NCBI GenBank assembly: GCA_905221605.1
Contig: CAJNDS010001879.1
Location: 554,291-618,290, forward strand
Reading direction: 5' to 3'
Length of the DNA: 64,000 bases
From: Symbiodinium natans
Taxonomy: Eukaryota > Sar > Dinophyceae > Suessiales > Symbiodiniaceae
Below, one piece after another: positions 11,283 to 20,700 of the stretch (position 1 is its first letter; each line of letters opens with the position of its first letter). The notes below the pieces were generated by a model, which saw only the letters and a list, made by a program, of their open reading frames with translations, ran no database searches and was not told the DNA's origin. Made by a program: the position numbers and the translations under genes.

Positions 11283-11925
11283 GCTGGCTGATGGGTCATA
11301 CAAGCCTTGTGTGTCTCGCAGGCGATTGCGCTTTCCTACGGGTATTCTGGGCAACGTTATGTCCGGGGACACTCGAGGCCTGTGTACAGTCCTTGGCTGT
11401 GAGGGCGCTTCCCATGGTATGCCGACATCCTGGGATCAGGATTGGCTCGCGAACATGCCCGCCGATTTGCTGCGGCCTTGGGGTCCTGCTTTGCAGTGGT
11501 GGCCACATGGTGTGCCCAATCAGGTGGATGCTGCAAGCAGCAACTACTGTTGGAATCAGGTGCCTCCCTTCTTGTCTGGATATGGCTTTGTCTCCTGGGA
11601 ATGCTGCAGGTGTGGCGAACCCTCTCGAGTGCAACTGGGCTCTGGGCTTGGCGGTTTCGATTGGAGTATGCGGACTACCATGAATTCTTGGTGCAGGCTA
11701 CTGAATGGACAGTACACCAGCAAGCCACGGGCTGGATCCTTACTCATTGGTTGGTCACTTGGTCATATATGCCCCCACGATCCCACGAGTCGGGGCTGCT
11801 GCAGGTTACAAGGACCGCAACAAGATACCCCTCTTCAAGGGCGACTTGCATGCCTTGGATTAGGCCTGGTGGGATGTGGCTTGTGTTTAAACTTCCTCAC
11901 CTATGTCTGGGGCCTTCTCTTCGCC
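11283..11925 (+). other. Segment present in LINE copy B only
   Basis: 643 bases, open in two forward frames, lie between points that are adjacent in copy A (4460/4461). One base is shared at the junction. The encoded residues are rich in Trp, Cys and Gly, like the flanking Trp-rich part of the polyprotein, which favours a deletion in copy A over an insertion in copy B. Confidence 0.6.
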
Positions 11926-13607
11926 TTGTGGAGACGTTCCCATGTGAAGTGGGGGACGGTTCGCATGTGGGTGGGATGCTACAGGCGACGACGCCTACGC
12001 CATATGACCAGGGTGCGGCTAGTTAGTCCGGAAAGTCGTGAGACACAGACACCGAGCAAATATCCCTTCGTGTGGTCTTGTCAGCTGCTTGTCATGTTGA
12101 TGTGGCATTTCAGTACTTGGTGGATCGACTGTTGGCGCAGCCTTTTCCTTATCGTGTCTTTCTATTCCGAGACTGTACTCCATATGCCGACGTCCTCCAG
12201 GCACGAACAGCAGTCACTATCTTTGTTCGATCTGCATTCACCCTGTGCTGTCCTACCTCCTGGACGTATACAAAGTTCGAGTCATGTCGGTCCCAAGTCC
12301 GACATGGGTCCCTGTCCAGCTATGGGTCGAGGACCACTTCGGTGGTTTCTGTGGCTCTTTCTTTGGTGGTGGATTGTGGTGGGGGCCCAAGGAGCGAGGG
12401 TGGTCGGATCTTCCGTCGATCCGGCGGGAGCAAGTTCACTTGCTGTGACAGGCTCCGAGATGGTTGCAAAGCCAGACGGAAAGCATGTTACGAAGTCAGT
12501 GGCCCAGAAGCGTGCTTATCGTCGTGCATGTCTTCGGGCGACACGAGCTGGTCCCAATGGGGCCACATGGTATCGAGGCAAATGGATGACTGCCAGAGCC
12601 TTGCAGGCTCAGAAAATTCCTTCAGCCGGGGTGTCTCTCTCTTGCCAAATGAGCAGAAGGCCAAGCAAGGTTCCGCAGCTTCAGCTTCCGAGGTGGCCGC
12701 CTCAGAAGGGCGACGAATGTCTTCATGAAGCGATACCTCCCAGACGAGCTGGCTCGGTCAATATCCTGAGTGTTAATCTGGGGGGCATTACGCTGGAACT
12801 ATACGATGAATTCTGCCGATGGTTGGAGACAGAGACCACCATAGCCAATATAGACATCATCTGCGTGCAGGAAACTTGGAGGCTCACGAGCGATTACGTT
12901 CTTCCGCACTGGTCGTGGCTTAGCTCGGGGGCGGAGCCTGTATCAGGACAGGGAGTTGCTGTCCTTGTGAATACAGCATATGCGGACACGGCAGTCCTGA
13001 GAACCAGAGAAATTCGAGTTGGCCGCATTCTTCAGGTTCAAATGCCCGTCAAAGATGACAAGCAAGGACGCCTACTCAATGTCGTGTGTGTCTATGTACC
13101 TTCTAAGGTTTCTGAATCACAGTATGTCTATGAGAAACGTGCTGCTGTTTGGACAGCGCTGGATAAGTTTCTGACGTCAGTACTGGCCCGTCATTTCTTA
13201 TGCGTTGCTGGCGATTTCAACACGGACCTCCAGCAGGATGCGCCCTTTGTGGGTTGTACATTTCAATGGAAAGGGCACTCCCGTGCCCCGGCCAGGGACC
13301 AATCCACTTTCCAAAATCTGTTGCGTGCCCACTCCTTGCATGCTATGAATACCTGGAAACATGAGGCGACGTATCTTGACCACCAAGGAAGCAGATCACG
13401 TGTCGACTACATCCTGACGCGATCCAACACGGCCAAAGGACACAAATCTGAGACGATGCCTCAGCTACACTTTGCTTCGTGGCGGGAGGGTAGCAGACAC
13501 CTTGCCCTGATTGGGAGGATTGACCTCACCTCATGGCGGAACCTCCGCTCCCGTGAGGTCAGCAACTTTCAATATGACAAGTTTGCCTTGGTGCGTGCCT
13601 GTCAACC
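11311..13607 (+). pseudogene. LINE copy B endonuclease (EEP) ORF
   Basis: A 772-codon frame whose C-terminal third (about 12755-13560) is the same EEP endonuclease as in copy A, with NILSVNLGG, VQETWR, AGDFNTDL and SRVDYIL all intact. Unlike copy A it has the extra C near 13560, so the frame passes on through NFQYDKFALVRACQP, the start of the region that leads to the RT. The RT itself is missing because the element is cut off at 13607. Preceding Trp/Cys-rich coding sequence includes the 643-bp segment lost from copy A. Confidence 0.7.
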
Positions 13608-13904
13608 CCGCCACGTGGGCTTCAGGTAGTCGATGATCTCGAATGTCTTGAGCACCAGGGCGTCCCCCACTGGCAGGTTGCGGGGGCGCTTCTTGAGGGC
13701 GATGCTGAACTCGGTGCAGCAGGGCGAGGCCCAGACCATGTCGAAGTGCCCCGGCTCGAAGGCCTTGTGGTCCCACTGCAGGATGTCGGAGCAGATGGTT
13801 GGATTGGCTTTTGGGTTGCTGTCAAGACTCGTTGCCTGCCAGCCACGGGCCTCGAAGGCACGGCCGACCGACCCCGTGCCGCTGAACAGCTCCAGGAGCC
13901 TCAT
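13607..13904 (-). pseudogene. C5-cytosine methyltransferase, N-terminal fragment
   Basis: Starts at the ATG complementary to 13902-13904. It reads MRLLELFSGTGSVGRAFEAR (SAM-binding motif I), then DSNPKANPTICSDILQWD, then FDMVWASPCCTEFS, where the Pro-Cys pair is the catalytic motif IV of DNA C5 methyltransferases. About 100 residues remain. The sequence breaks after EIIDYLKPTW, just where relatives usually continue into the conserved motif with Glu-Asn (ENP), because LINE copy B begins there. It would methylate cytosine in DNA if whole; as it stands it lacks the target-recognition half. Confidence 0.65.
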
Positions 13905-14010
13905 TTGATGAAGGGAAAGAAAATGCCCACAGCACCAGCAGGCAGGCCAGCAGGGCCAGGTTGACTCCCACGCACTCCGCCGTGGACGCCGCGCGTTTAG
14001 CGGGCGGCAT
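13822..14010 (-). CDS. Possible small membrane protein
   Basis: From the ATG at 14010 the minus strand reads MPPAKRAASTAE followed by a hydrophobic span (VGVNLALLACLLVLWAFSF) able to form one membrane helix. The frame runs on over the start of the methyltransferase gene in another frame and has no homology I recognise there. Small single-span proteins are common in large DNA viruses, but this could also be chance. Confidence 0.25.
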   Translation of the reverse strand: MPPAKRAASTAECVGVNLALLACLLVLWAFSFPSSNEAPGAVQRHGVGRPCLRGPWLAGNES

Positions 14011-14035
14011 TGTATTTGTTTGGGGGAAGAAAACG

Positions 14036-14275
14036 ATGAGCTCAGCGCAGCAAGCCGCGCCAACCATGGCGATCCAGCTGGGAGAGCTTCTGACCAACAC
14101 CAAGGGCGGCAAGAGTGTGCCCCTGCGCGGCGAGGGCAGCGGCCCGCCAGTTTGGCAGTCCGCCGAAGTTCAGAAGATCGGAGGAGGAGGAGTCGGAGGA
14201 GGAGGAAGCGTAGTGCGTTCAAACCGCCACAGGCCCCTGGGAGGGCCCAGAGGCACCGGGCGAGAGCGTGCCTAA
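14036..14275 (+). CDS. Small unknown ORF of the virus-like cluster
   Basis: 79 codons from the ATG at 14036, divergent from the methyltransferase with 131 bases between the two ATGs. It reads MSSAQQAAPTMAIQLGELLT, then a Gly/Lys segment, and ends in a Gly-rich tail that runs into the ~73-bp repeat. No family recognised. The Gly-rich end may be a frameshifted or truncated continuation. Codon use is GC-rich like the neighbouring genes. Confidence 0.35.
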   Translation: MSSAQQAAPTMAIQLGELLTNTKGGKSVPLRGEGSGPPVWQSAEVQKIGGGGVGGGGSVVRSNRHRPLGGPRGTGRERA

Positions 14276-14289
14276 TAGGGTCAAAGGCA
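14217..14289 (+). promoter_or_regulatory. ~73-bp element upstream of the zinc-finger nuclease gene
   Basis: The core, 14237-14289, is repeated almost exactly as the reverse complement at 15869-15921. Outside the core, similarity continues weakly to 14217 (shared GTTCAAAC). Key blocks are GGGAGGGCCCAGAGGCACCG and GCCTAATAGGGTCAAAGGC. It ends 22 bases before the ATG at 14312, and the other copy lies in the same orientation just before another ATG. A shared promoter is the simplest reading. A small dispersed repeat is the alternative. Confidence 0.5.
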
Positions 14290-14311
14290 TCGATGCCAGC
14301 AATTCGCAACC

Positions 14312-15039
14312 ATGACCGGCAAGACGTGCCCTCAGTGCGCCAAGGTCTTCTCGCGCCCCGGCGTCATGCGGGCCCACCTCAAGGCGGTGCACCTCGGCGA
14401 GAAGCCGTTCCAGTGCCCGCTGTGCCCCAAGGCCTTCGGCTACAAGCAGGCGCTCGACGAGCACGCACGCATCGCCCACCAGGACGTGCGCCCGCACGCC
14501 TGCACGGACTGCGACGCGCGCTTCCACAAGGCCGCCGACCTCAAGAAGCACCTGGCCATCCACGCCCGCAATGGCTTCGTGCACCGGTGCCGGGAGGACC
14601 GCGTGGCCCGTCTGCTGGAGGAGGAGGGCCTGCGCTTCGAGCGCCAGGTCCGCGTGGACTTTGAGGGCGGCGGTTTGGCGCGCCTGGACTTCCTGCTCCG
14701 CATGGACTGGGGCCTCTGCGTCGTGGAGGTCGACGAGGGCGCCCACTGCGTCCGCGAGCAGGCGGACGAAGCGGCGCGCATGCTCAAGGTGCGGGCCCGG
14801 CACGCCAAGGAGCCCCTGCGCTTCGTCCGCTACAATCCCGACTGCTTCGGCGTGAGTGGGCAGCTGGCGGAGGTTCCGCAGAGCCGCCGCGCCAGGACTT
14901 CGAGGTCGTCTATCTGTGCTACGACCAGGCCCGGCCGGACTCGCCGCTCCCGCTGGTCTGCGAGGACCCGGGCTTTCCTGAGGAGCTCAAGCCAGCGGTC
15001 AGAACGGACACAGCACCGCCGGCGGGGCCACCTCCATGA
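14312..15039 (+). pseudogene. C2H2 zinc-finger protein fused to PD-(D/E)XK-like nuclease
   Basis: Starts at the ATG at 14312. Three C2H2 fingers come first: CPQCAKVFSRPGVMRAHLKAVH, then CPLCPKAFGYKQALDEHARI, then CTDCDARFHKAADLKKHLAIH (about residues 5-90). A region then fits a small restriction-endonuclease-like fold: ARLDFLLRMDWGLCVVEVDE, followed by a helix and RFVRYNPDCFG. The pattern D...E-V-D-E...RYNPD recurs in uncharacterised proteins of giant viruses and algae. After about 14880 the frame shifts by one base; the natural end reads FEVVYLCYDQARPDSPLP and stops at 15037-15039. The function is probably sequence-guided DNA cleavage, inferred only from the domains. Confidence 0.6.
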
Positions 15040-15040
15040 G

Positions 15041-15850
15041 CTAGAGGTCGGTGACCTCCATCAAGATCCCCCAGCTCGGCGGCATGAGCCAGCACTGGCG
15101 CAGCTCCACCTTGAGCTTGCAGCTGCGGCCGGCCAGGTCGCCGGGGTCCGGCAGCGGCTGGCCGCTGGTGTCCCAGATGTTGAACTTGACGAAGCTGTTG
15201 CCCCGGGAGCTGGTCTTCAGGCAGGACTGCATGCGGGCCTCCACCTCGTGGGGCACCAGGCCCTTGCCGAAGATCTTGAGTCGCGGAAGGACTGCTGCGA
15301 GAGCAGCTCCACCACCTGCCGCTCGATCTCCTGGAGCTGCGCCCGAGGCAGACGGGCACACGCTTGGCCTCGCGGTCGTTGAAGGCGGCGGGCTGCCAGC
15401 GCTTGCCAGCTCGGCGGGCGGCTCCCGTCCCTGGGCCACGATGGCGGCGACGTTGAACACGCGGTCCACGTACTCTTGAGATTCTCCAGCCCAGTGGATG
15501 GGTCCGAGGAACCACGAGTGCGGGCGGATGGGCAGCTCCAGCTCCGCGCTCAGGCGGAGCACGTCACACATGTCGACGGACCTGTGGAGTTCACAGAGCC
15601 GCCCGGCGCGCTGCAGCTGCAGGCGCACGAACATGCGCTGTTCGGGGACGACGCCGGCCAGCAGGCGCAGGCGCACGTCTTTCGCCCACCAGCTGTAGGC
15701 GGCGCAGTCGTGCCACTTGCCCAGCTCCCACTTGTGCAGGGGCTGCGGCTGCTCGACGAATTGGGTGTGCAGCGGAAAGGTCTCCGAGAAGAGCCACTCC
15801 AGGGCGATGCGCCCAGTCGCGCTTTGCAGAGCCATTGCGCCGAACCGCAA
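15041..15850 (-). CDS. Unknown virus-like protein, possible ssDNA-binding
   Basis: 270 codons on the minus strand from the ATG at 15850 (a second ATG follows at 15835). The N-terminal two thirds (around HKWELGKWHDCAAYSWWAKD and LELPIRPHSWFLGPIHW) show no known motif. The C-terminal 60 residues (FVKFNIWDTSGQPL, then SCKLKVELRQCWLMP and SWGILMEVTDL) resemble the C-terminal strand-rich tail of ssDNA-binding proteins from large DNA viruses. An Ala/Pro/Ser-rich stretch near the middle may be a frameshifted section. Its stop codon lies one base from the stop of the convergent nuclease gene. Confidence 0.4.
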   Translation of the reverse strand: MRFGAMALQSATGRIALEWLFSETFPLHTQFVEQPQPLHKWELGKWHDCAAYSWWAKDVRLRLLAGVVPEQRMFVRLQLQRAGRLCELHRSVDMCDVLRLSAELELPIRPHSWFLGPIHWAGESQEYVDRVFNVAAIVAQGREPPAELASAGSPPPSTTARPSVCPSASGAAPGDRAAGGGAALAAVLPRLKIFGKGLVPHEVEARMQSCLKTSSRGNSFVKFNIWDTSGQPLPDPGDLAGRSCKLKVELRQCWLMPPSWGILMEVTDL

Positions 15851-15868
15851 AGCTTTGGAAGTGTTGGA

Positions 15869-15942
15869 TGCCTTTGACCCTATTAGGCACGCTCTCGCCC
15901 GGTGCCTCTGGGCCCTCCCGAGCCCTTCTCGCCGTTTGAACG
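15869..15942 (-). promoter_or_regulatory. ~73-bp element upstream of the unknown minus-strand gene
   Basis: Inverted copy of 14217-14289. On the minus strand it reads in the same sense relative to the gene that starts at 15850, ending 19 bases before the ATG. Its far end coincides with the point where the helicase reading frame is cut off. Confidence 0.5.
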
Positions 15943-15944
15943 AG

Positions 15945-16852
15945 CTAGAGCACGGACAGCCTGAAGTCGCCCAGGAGGAGGAACTTGACCTTCGGGTTCA
16001 GGGACAGCTCCGCGATGTCGGCCCAGAGGCTGGAGTCCAGCTGCGTGATCTCCTCGATGACCAATCGGTCCAGCTCGCAGCTCCCGTTGCGGATGCTCCT
16101 GCGGACGAAGCGGTCTGCCGTCTGCGCTCCCGCGCCCAGGTTCTGCACGGAGCAGTGAGTCTTGCTGACCAGCTTCACCACCTCCCCGAGCTCGCAGAGC
16201 TGCGCCACGATCTGGCGCGCCAGGTGCGTCTTGCCGGTGCCGGGCATGCCCGAGAGAGCAGGCTCTTGCCGTTGAGGCAGTGCAGGAGGGGGTCCTCCAC
16301 GCGCTGCCAGCCCGGCGGCCAGTCCAGGTAGGGCGCCTCGATGTGCGGCTCCCGGTACTGGCCCTCCAGGCTCTTGCACTCCTCGGGCCGTCAGCTCCCG
16401 CACCGCCGGCAGGAACTTCTTGGGCAGGTCCTGGAAGACCAGGCAGTCCGTCTTGAGCGTGACGACGTAGCGCGGGGGGACCTGCTGGAGGTGGCGGCGG
16501 ATCTTCGCGACGGCCACGTGCTCCTGGGCCATGACGTAGTCGTGGAGGGGCCGCAGCGTGTAGTTGCTGAAGAGCTCCGTGGCGTAGATGTGGTCCCAGT
16601 TCACCTTGCCGGCGGCGTCGGTGAAGGTCTGGCGCCACTGGCAGCCAGGGGCGTCCAGCTCGTGGTTGCTGGTGCGCATGCTGTAGACCAGGTCCTGGTT
16701 CCGGGCCCAGAGCCCGATGAGCGCGTTGACGCTGAGCTTCGCCATGTGCTCCTCGCCCTCCGGCCAGGCGTCCTCCATCTTCTCCAGGGCCTGGGCCAGG
16801 CACCGGGGCTCCACGTGCGCTGCTTGAAATCGCTCCAGGTCGCCTGGTTTGT
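15945..16852 (-). pseudogene. DNA polymerase B C-terminus fused to SF1-type helicase (3' half of split gene)
   Basis: Second half of the gene that starts at 27127; the copia element separates the halves. Order: a polymerase palm segment with HMAKLSVNALIGLWARNQDL (motif B-like K...N..G), then YVVTLKTDCLVF (a candidate motif C with a single Asp), a linker, then a helicase with Walker A GMPGTGKTHLARQIVAQL and a Walker B-like DRLVIEEITQLD, plus FLLLGDFR (motif III-like). Frame changes lie near 16830, 16385 and 16255, the last caused by two extra bases before the Walker A. The helicase stops right after GDFR, so most of its second RecA-like domain is missing. Confidence 0.65.
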
Positions 16853-16857
16853 TTCCA
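16853..16857. other. Target-site duplication, left copy
   Basis: TTCCA directly before the left LTR, matched by TTCCA at 25201-25205. Five bases is the normal duplication length for Ty1/copia elements. Confidence 0.9.
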
Positions 16858-16991
16858 TGTTGAACATTTTGCCGTATCGAAAGTCCCCATTTTATCATGT
16901 GATTTGCTTTGCAGTATTTCATGCACTCACATGTTTCACTTTGAGATCGAGTTGCATCTGCAGGCGTCTTTGAGAGTTCAAAACATTTTCA
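16858..16991 (+). repeat. Left LTR, 134 bp
   Basis: Runs from TGTTGAACATTTTGCCG to AACATTTTCA. Identical to 25067-25200 except for C versus G near 16887 (AAGTCCCCA versus AAGTCGCCA). Short for an LTR. Confidence 0.95.
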
Positions 16992-17004
16992 TGGTAGCGG
17001 AGCT
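16992..17004 (+). promoter_or_regulatory. Primer binding site
   Basis: TGGTAGCGGAGC follows the LTR immediately. It resembles the complement of initiator tRNA-Met 3' ends (TGGTAGCAGAG in animals, TGGTATCAGAGC in plant elements), the commonest copia primer. Confidence 0.75.
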
Positions 17005-17095
17005 TGGGCTGACCCAAGCTTCGAGACACGGGGGTTCTCGTTCTTTGCAAGGCGAAGTTCGTGTGGAGCCTCTTGACGTTGTCCTGTTGGTTTAG

Positions 17096-17683
17096 GATTC
17101 AGGGACCCGTAGCTTGCAGTTCCCGGGGCCGACCGGACGAGCCATTGTGTGCTTGAGCAAAACGGCGACCTGGGAGTCGACCGAGCTTCTCAAGGAGAGG
17201 CTGCACAGCTTCTACGTGGAGCAACTGATCCGGAGGCCCAAGCCAGAGAATAGGTCACAAGTTTCGTGGGGTAAGATCCTTTACAGGTATCAGGAAGCGT
17301 TTGAGCAGCGTCTTGAGCAACTGCACTCCGTGCCTGAGGTGTGGCAGTTTGGACTTAAGTGCTTGAGCCAGGGAGATCTCAGAGAGGCTTTCATTGTATA
17401 CGGGGCTGAGGAAGTATCCGACAGCTGTGTGCCCGAGAGTGTACAACTTGCATCTTTGCATCCAGAAGAAGAGAGTTCGTCGTTTGAGAGGGATCTTGAA
17501 GCAGCCGACGCCGACCTTCGTTCATTGTTGCGTGCCACCGATTGTGAGCCTTCCAGTTCTTCGGTGTGTCCCGTGTCTTCAGTGGGCAGGCAAGGTTCCG
17601 AGCGTCGCCAGAGATCCTCCTGTGCGAGCCAAGTCTTTGATCGTGCATTGAAGCATTCCGATTCTGTGATTGATTTGGAGTGA
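17096..17683 (+). CDS. Upstream ORF of copia element (ORF0), unknown, no ATG
   Basis: Open for 195 codons after a TAG at 17093-17095 and ending with TGA at 17681-17683. It has no ATG anywhere, so it needs a non-AUG start, an upstream exon, or readthrough. The protein is charged and helical (around WESTELLKERLHSFYVEQLI and QEAFEQRLEQLHSVPEVW), with an acidic, Ser-rich second half. No family recognised. It is in the same frame as gag-pol, with only the TGA and eight sense codons between them. Confidence 0.5.
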   Translation, partial: DSGTRSLQFPGPTGRAIVCLSKTATWESTELLKERLHSFYVEQLIRRPKPENRSQVSWGKILYRYQEAFEQRLEQLHSVPEVWQFGLKCLSQGDLREAFIVYGAEEVSDSCVPESVQLASLHPEEESSSFERDLEAADADLRSLLRATDCEPSSSSVCPVSSVGRQGSERRQRSSCASQVFDRALKHSDSVIDLE

Positions 17684-17710
17684 GCAAGTTTCTGCTTAAA
17701 CACCGTCCCA

Positions 17711-20700
17711 ATGGAGTCCTCGCAAGGCCAGCAGTTGCCCGTGTTGCCTCAGGAAGCCACAGCCAGTGGCAGTGGAAACCCGTTCCTCCCAGGCAGCCCT
17801 GCAGCAGGACAGCTTGACATGGCCCAGATGCAGATGCTGATGGCACAGATGGTCGAGATGGCCCAAGCTGCAGCACAGGCTGCTCAAGCAGCCGTTGCCA
17901 GGCCCTCAAGTTCGAGCGGTACAGCGGGGTTTGCCGATGCAAATAAGATCTTGAACCGTCCTACGGAGTTTGGCAGTGCTGTGCATGACAATGATGTTGC
18001 TCAATGGGCTGAATGGAGTCATAGCTTTCGAACCTGGCTAGTCTTCGCAGATCATGAGTACGAAACGGATCTCAAGATCGTGGAGGAAAACCTCAACACG
18101 CCGGTGGATCTGAGCACAGCTGACGCAGCCCGCGTCGCGAGATCCCAGCGGTTGTTTGCAATCCTTGCCAGTGTTCTGCGTGCAAAGCCTAAAGCCATCC
18201 TTCGCCAAGTGTCTGACAAGAGTGGCCTGGAGGTTTGGAGAGTCCTGACAAACACGTTTGCACCACGAACCAAGTTCCGAGGTTTAGCCCTTCTGAACGC
18301 CTTGATGAGCCTGCCAACCTTCACGAAAGACCGGAGCCTTCGTGAACAAATTCAGGGGTTAGAAAGGGTAGCTGAAGAGTATCGCAAGGTCACCAACAAC
18401 TCGCCAGGTGAGCACGTGATGCTAGGGACACTCGTCCGTTGCCTGCCTCATGCGCTGAGACAACATGTGCAGCTGCAAATGTCTGAAGCTAGCACATACC
18501 AGAGCATCAGGGATTACGTCCTGGGCTATGAGGTGACGACCACCTCCTGGACCTCAGCGAAGATGCACCAGGCTTTGGGTGTGGTGCCCATGGCGCCAAG
18601 TGCTGGGCAAGAGCAATCGCCAGTGCCCATGGAAGTGGATGCGTTGATCCGCAGGGACAAGGAGAGGCATCCCAAAGGCAAAGGGAAGGAGAAACATCCC
18701 AAAAGCAAAGGCAAGGAGAGGCAGCCCAAAGGCAAAGGCAAGGAGAGGCATCCCAAAGGCAAAGGCAAGGAGAGGCAGCCCAAAGGCAAAGGTCCCCACC
18801 AAGAAAGCCCAGGCACAGGTAAAGGCCAGCGTGCAAAGGGAACATGTCATAATTGCGGTAAGAAGGGTCATTATGCCAGTGAGTGTTGGAGTGCACCGCG
18901 TGTCCAAGCAGTCCAGAATGCACCATCTGGGCACCCTTCCGACGCTGCAACGACTGTGAGCACGCTCGGACCTTCAGTTTCTCAAGTTGCGCCAAGCACT
19001 GCAACCACCCAGCATCGTCGTGTTGCGATTGACATGACAGGCCCGGAGTTCACCATTTGCCAAGAGGGTCGCATCAGTGCAGTGCTCATGTGTGATGGGC
19101 AATCCCGCCAGGGCGACCCTGACCCGAGTTGGTTGAGCTTTGTGAGTTTGTGCCAATCGGTTGCCAATGCAGCGGTGACTTCACCTAAGCCAGCCGAGTT
19201 GCAGCCTGTTGTTCCAAGCACCAGCGTTGAGATGTTTGACATGTCATATGCAGATGAAGATGGTGCCTGGACCGTGCCTGAGGGCGAACTGTGTGGTATC
19301 AACTTGATGCCTAGTGACAGGCCTGCCTGTGCAGCTGCGTGTTTGAGCACCCATGCGAGCAACTTTGCCGCCGAATGCAACACCAAGCGCAAGTGTGAAG
19401 TCAGCAAGCATGTCCCGGCAAGGATAAGGCACGCATTGATGATTCAGAAGAGTGCTGATGCGCGCGATGCGCTGTGCGTGCGCGCAGTGACCTCTGACAT
19501 GCCAGGAACCACTATAGAGCTAGTGATAGACTCAGGCTCGGACGAGTCGTGCCTGCCCGAATCCTGGCGCCATGTTGGGGTTGCTGGCGGCATCACGACA
19601 AACAGCTATCGTGATGCTCAGGGAAGTGTGATTGCGGGATCACAAATGAGGACGGCAGTGCTTGACATAGATGGGGTTCAGTTCAAGGAAAGGTGGTTGT
19701 TGGGGAGTGTGACGCAACCGTTGTTTAGTGTGGGGAAACTCCTCAAACGGGGTTGGAATCTGATACATACCGACAATACCCCTTTCTTGACGAGCCCGGA
19801 CAATGCGATCCGTGTACCATTGCATTATCGCCACAATTCCTTGCGCGCCACTGGAACAATCATGAATGTATCAGTATGTACTGATCACGAGGCCGACAGA
19901 GCTGTGATGGCGCTAACGGTTGGGGATGTTTGGTTAAGCCTGCCGGATAAGTTTGTCGAGGTTCAGCCCGGCATCTTTGCCCGTAGAGATTACACCACAA
20001 ACTTCCTTGATGTGACAGTCCCACTTGGGCACAAAGGGGTGGCATACAGGACGACACTGCAGCAGAGACCCACAGGCTGGCAAGTGATCGAGGTCAACAG
20101 CCTTGTGGAAAATCTTGATCAAGCAGATTGCGAGATTGCCCCTCCGGTGAACCGTCAGACCATCACCATCGGTTCTGTGCATCCCGTGAACATCGACAGC
20201 TTGTTCTCTCGTGTGCCCAATGCCATGCCTTCAGCAGCACCGCCCGATGATGATTTTCCTGATGTGCCAGATGATGCAATGAATTTTGAAGAGCATGATG
20301 AGCACGATGAAAATGTTGCTGCTGGTGATGATGGTGGAGGCGTTGGACCACTTGTTCAAGCCGAGGATGTGCCAGCCCAAGGGCATGTAATCGTGAACGG
20401 CATCGAGCTTCACTTGGGTTGCACCCTCAGCACCCTTAGAACGGCATGCCAAGTCCTTGGGATAGGCAAGTCAGGTGGCAAGAAGACTGTCCTCCAGAGG
20501 ATAGAGCAGCACCTGAAGACGCAGGAGCTGCTGCAGCAACACGAGTTCCAGACAGATGGGCGTGAGCCGTTGCGTGAGCAAAAGTTCGTGGAAGCACCCA
20601 CGGCTGAGGAGCAGAGGCGCCACGAGTTGAGTCACATGCCTTATGCTGACTGGTGCCCGCATTGCGTGAGGTTCAGAGCTAAAGCAGATAAGCATGTGCG

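Larger units (their letters stand above)
9878..13607 (+). mobile_element. LINE-type retrotransposon, copy B (3' truncated)
   Basis: Near-identical to 3042-6141 of copy A. It keeps a 643-bp segment (11283-11925) and a 35-bp segment that copy A lacks, but has its own deletion near 10330. It ends abruptly at 13607 inside the region joining endonuclease and RT, directly against a methyltransferase fragment on the other strand. Loss of a 3' end is unusual for a LINE, which normally loses its 5' end, so 13607 is better read as a rearrangement breakpoint. Confidence 0.75.

Noticed and set aside
14219-14803. Minus-strand ORF over the zinc-finger gene
   Set aside because: The plus strand has three clean C2H2 fingers. 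The complement is a GC-rich shadow frame.
18526-19004. Pro/Leu-rich minus-strand ORFs inside gag-pol
   Set aside because: Antisense shadows of the Lys/Gly repeat linker in Gag.
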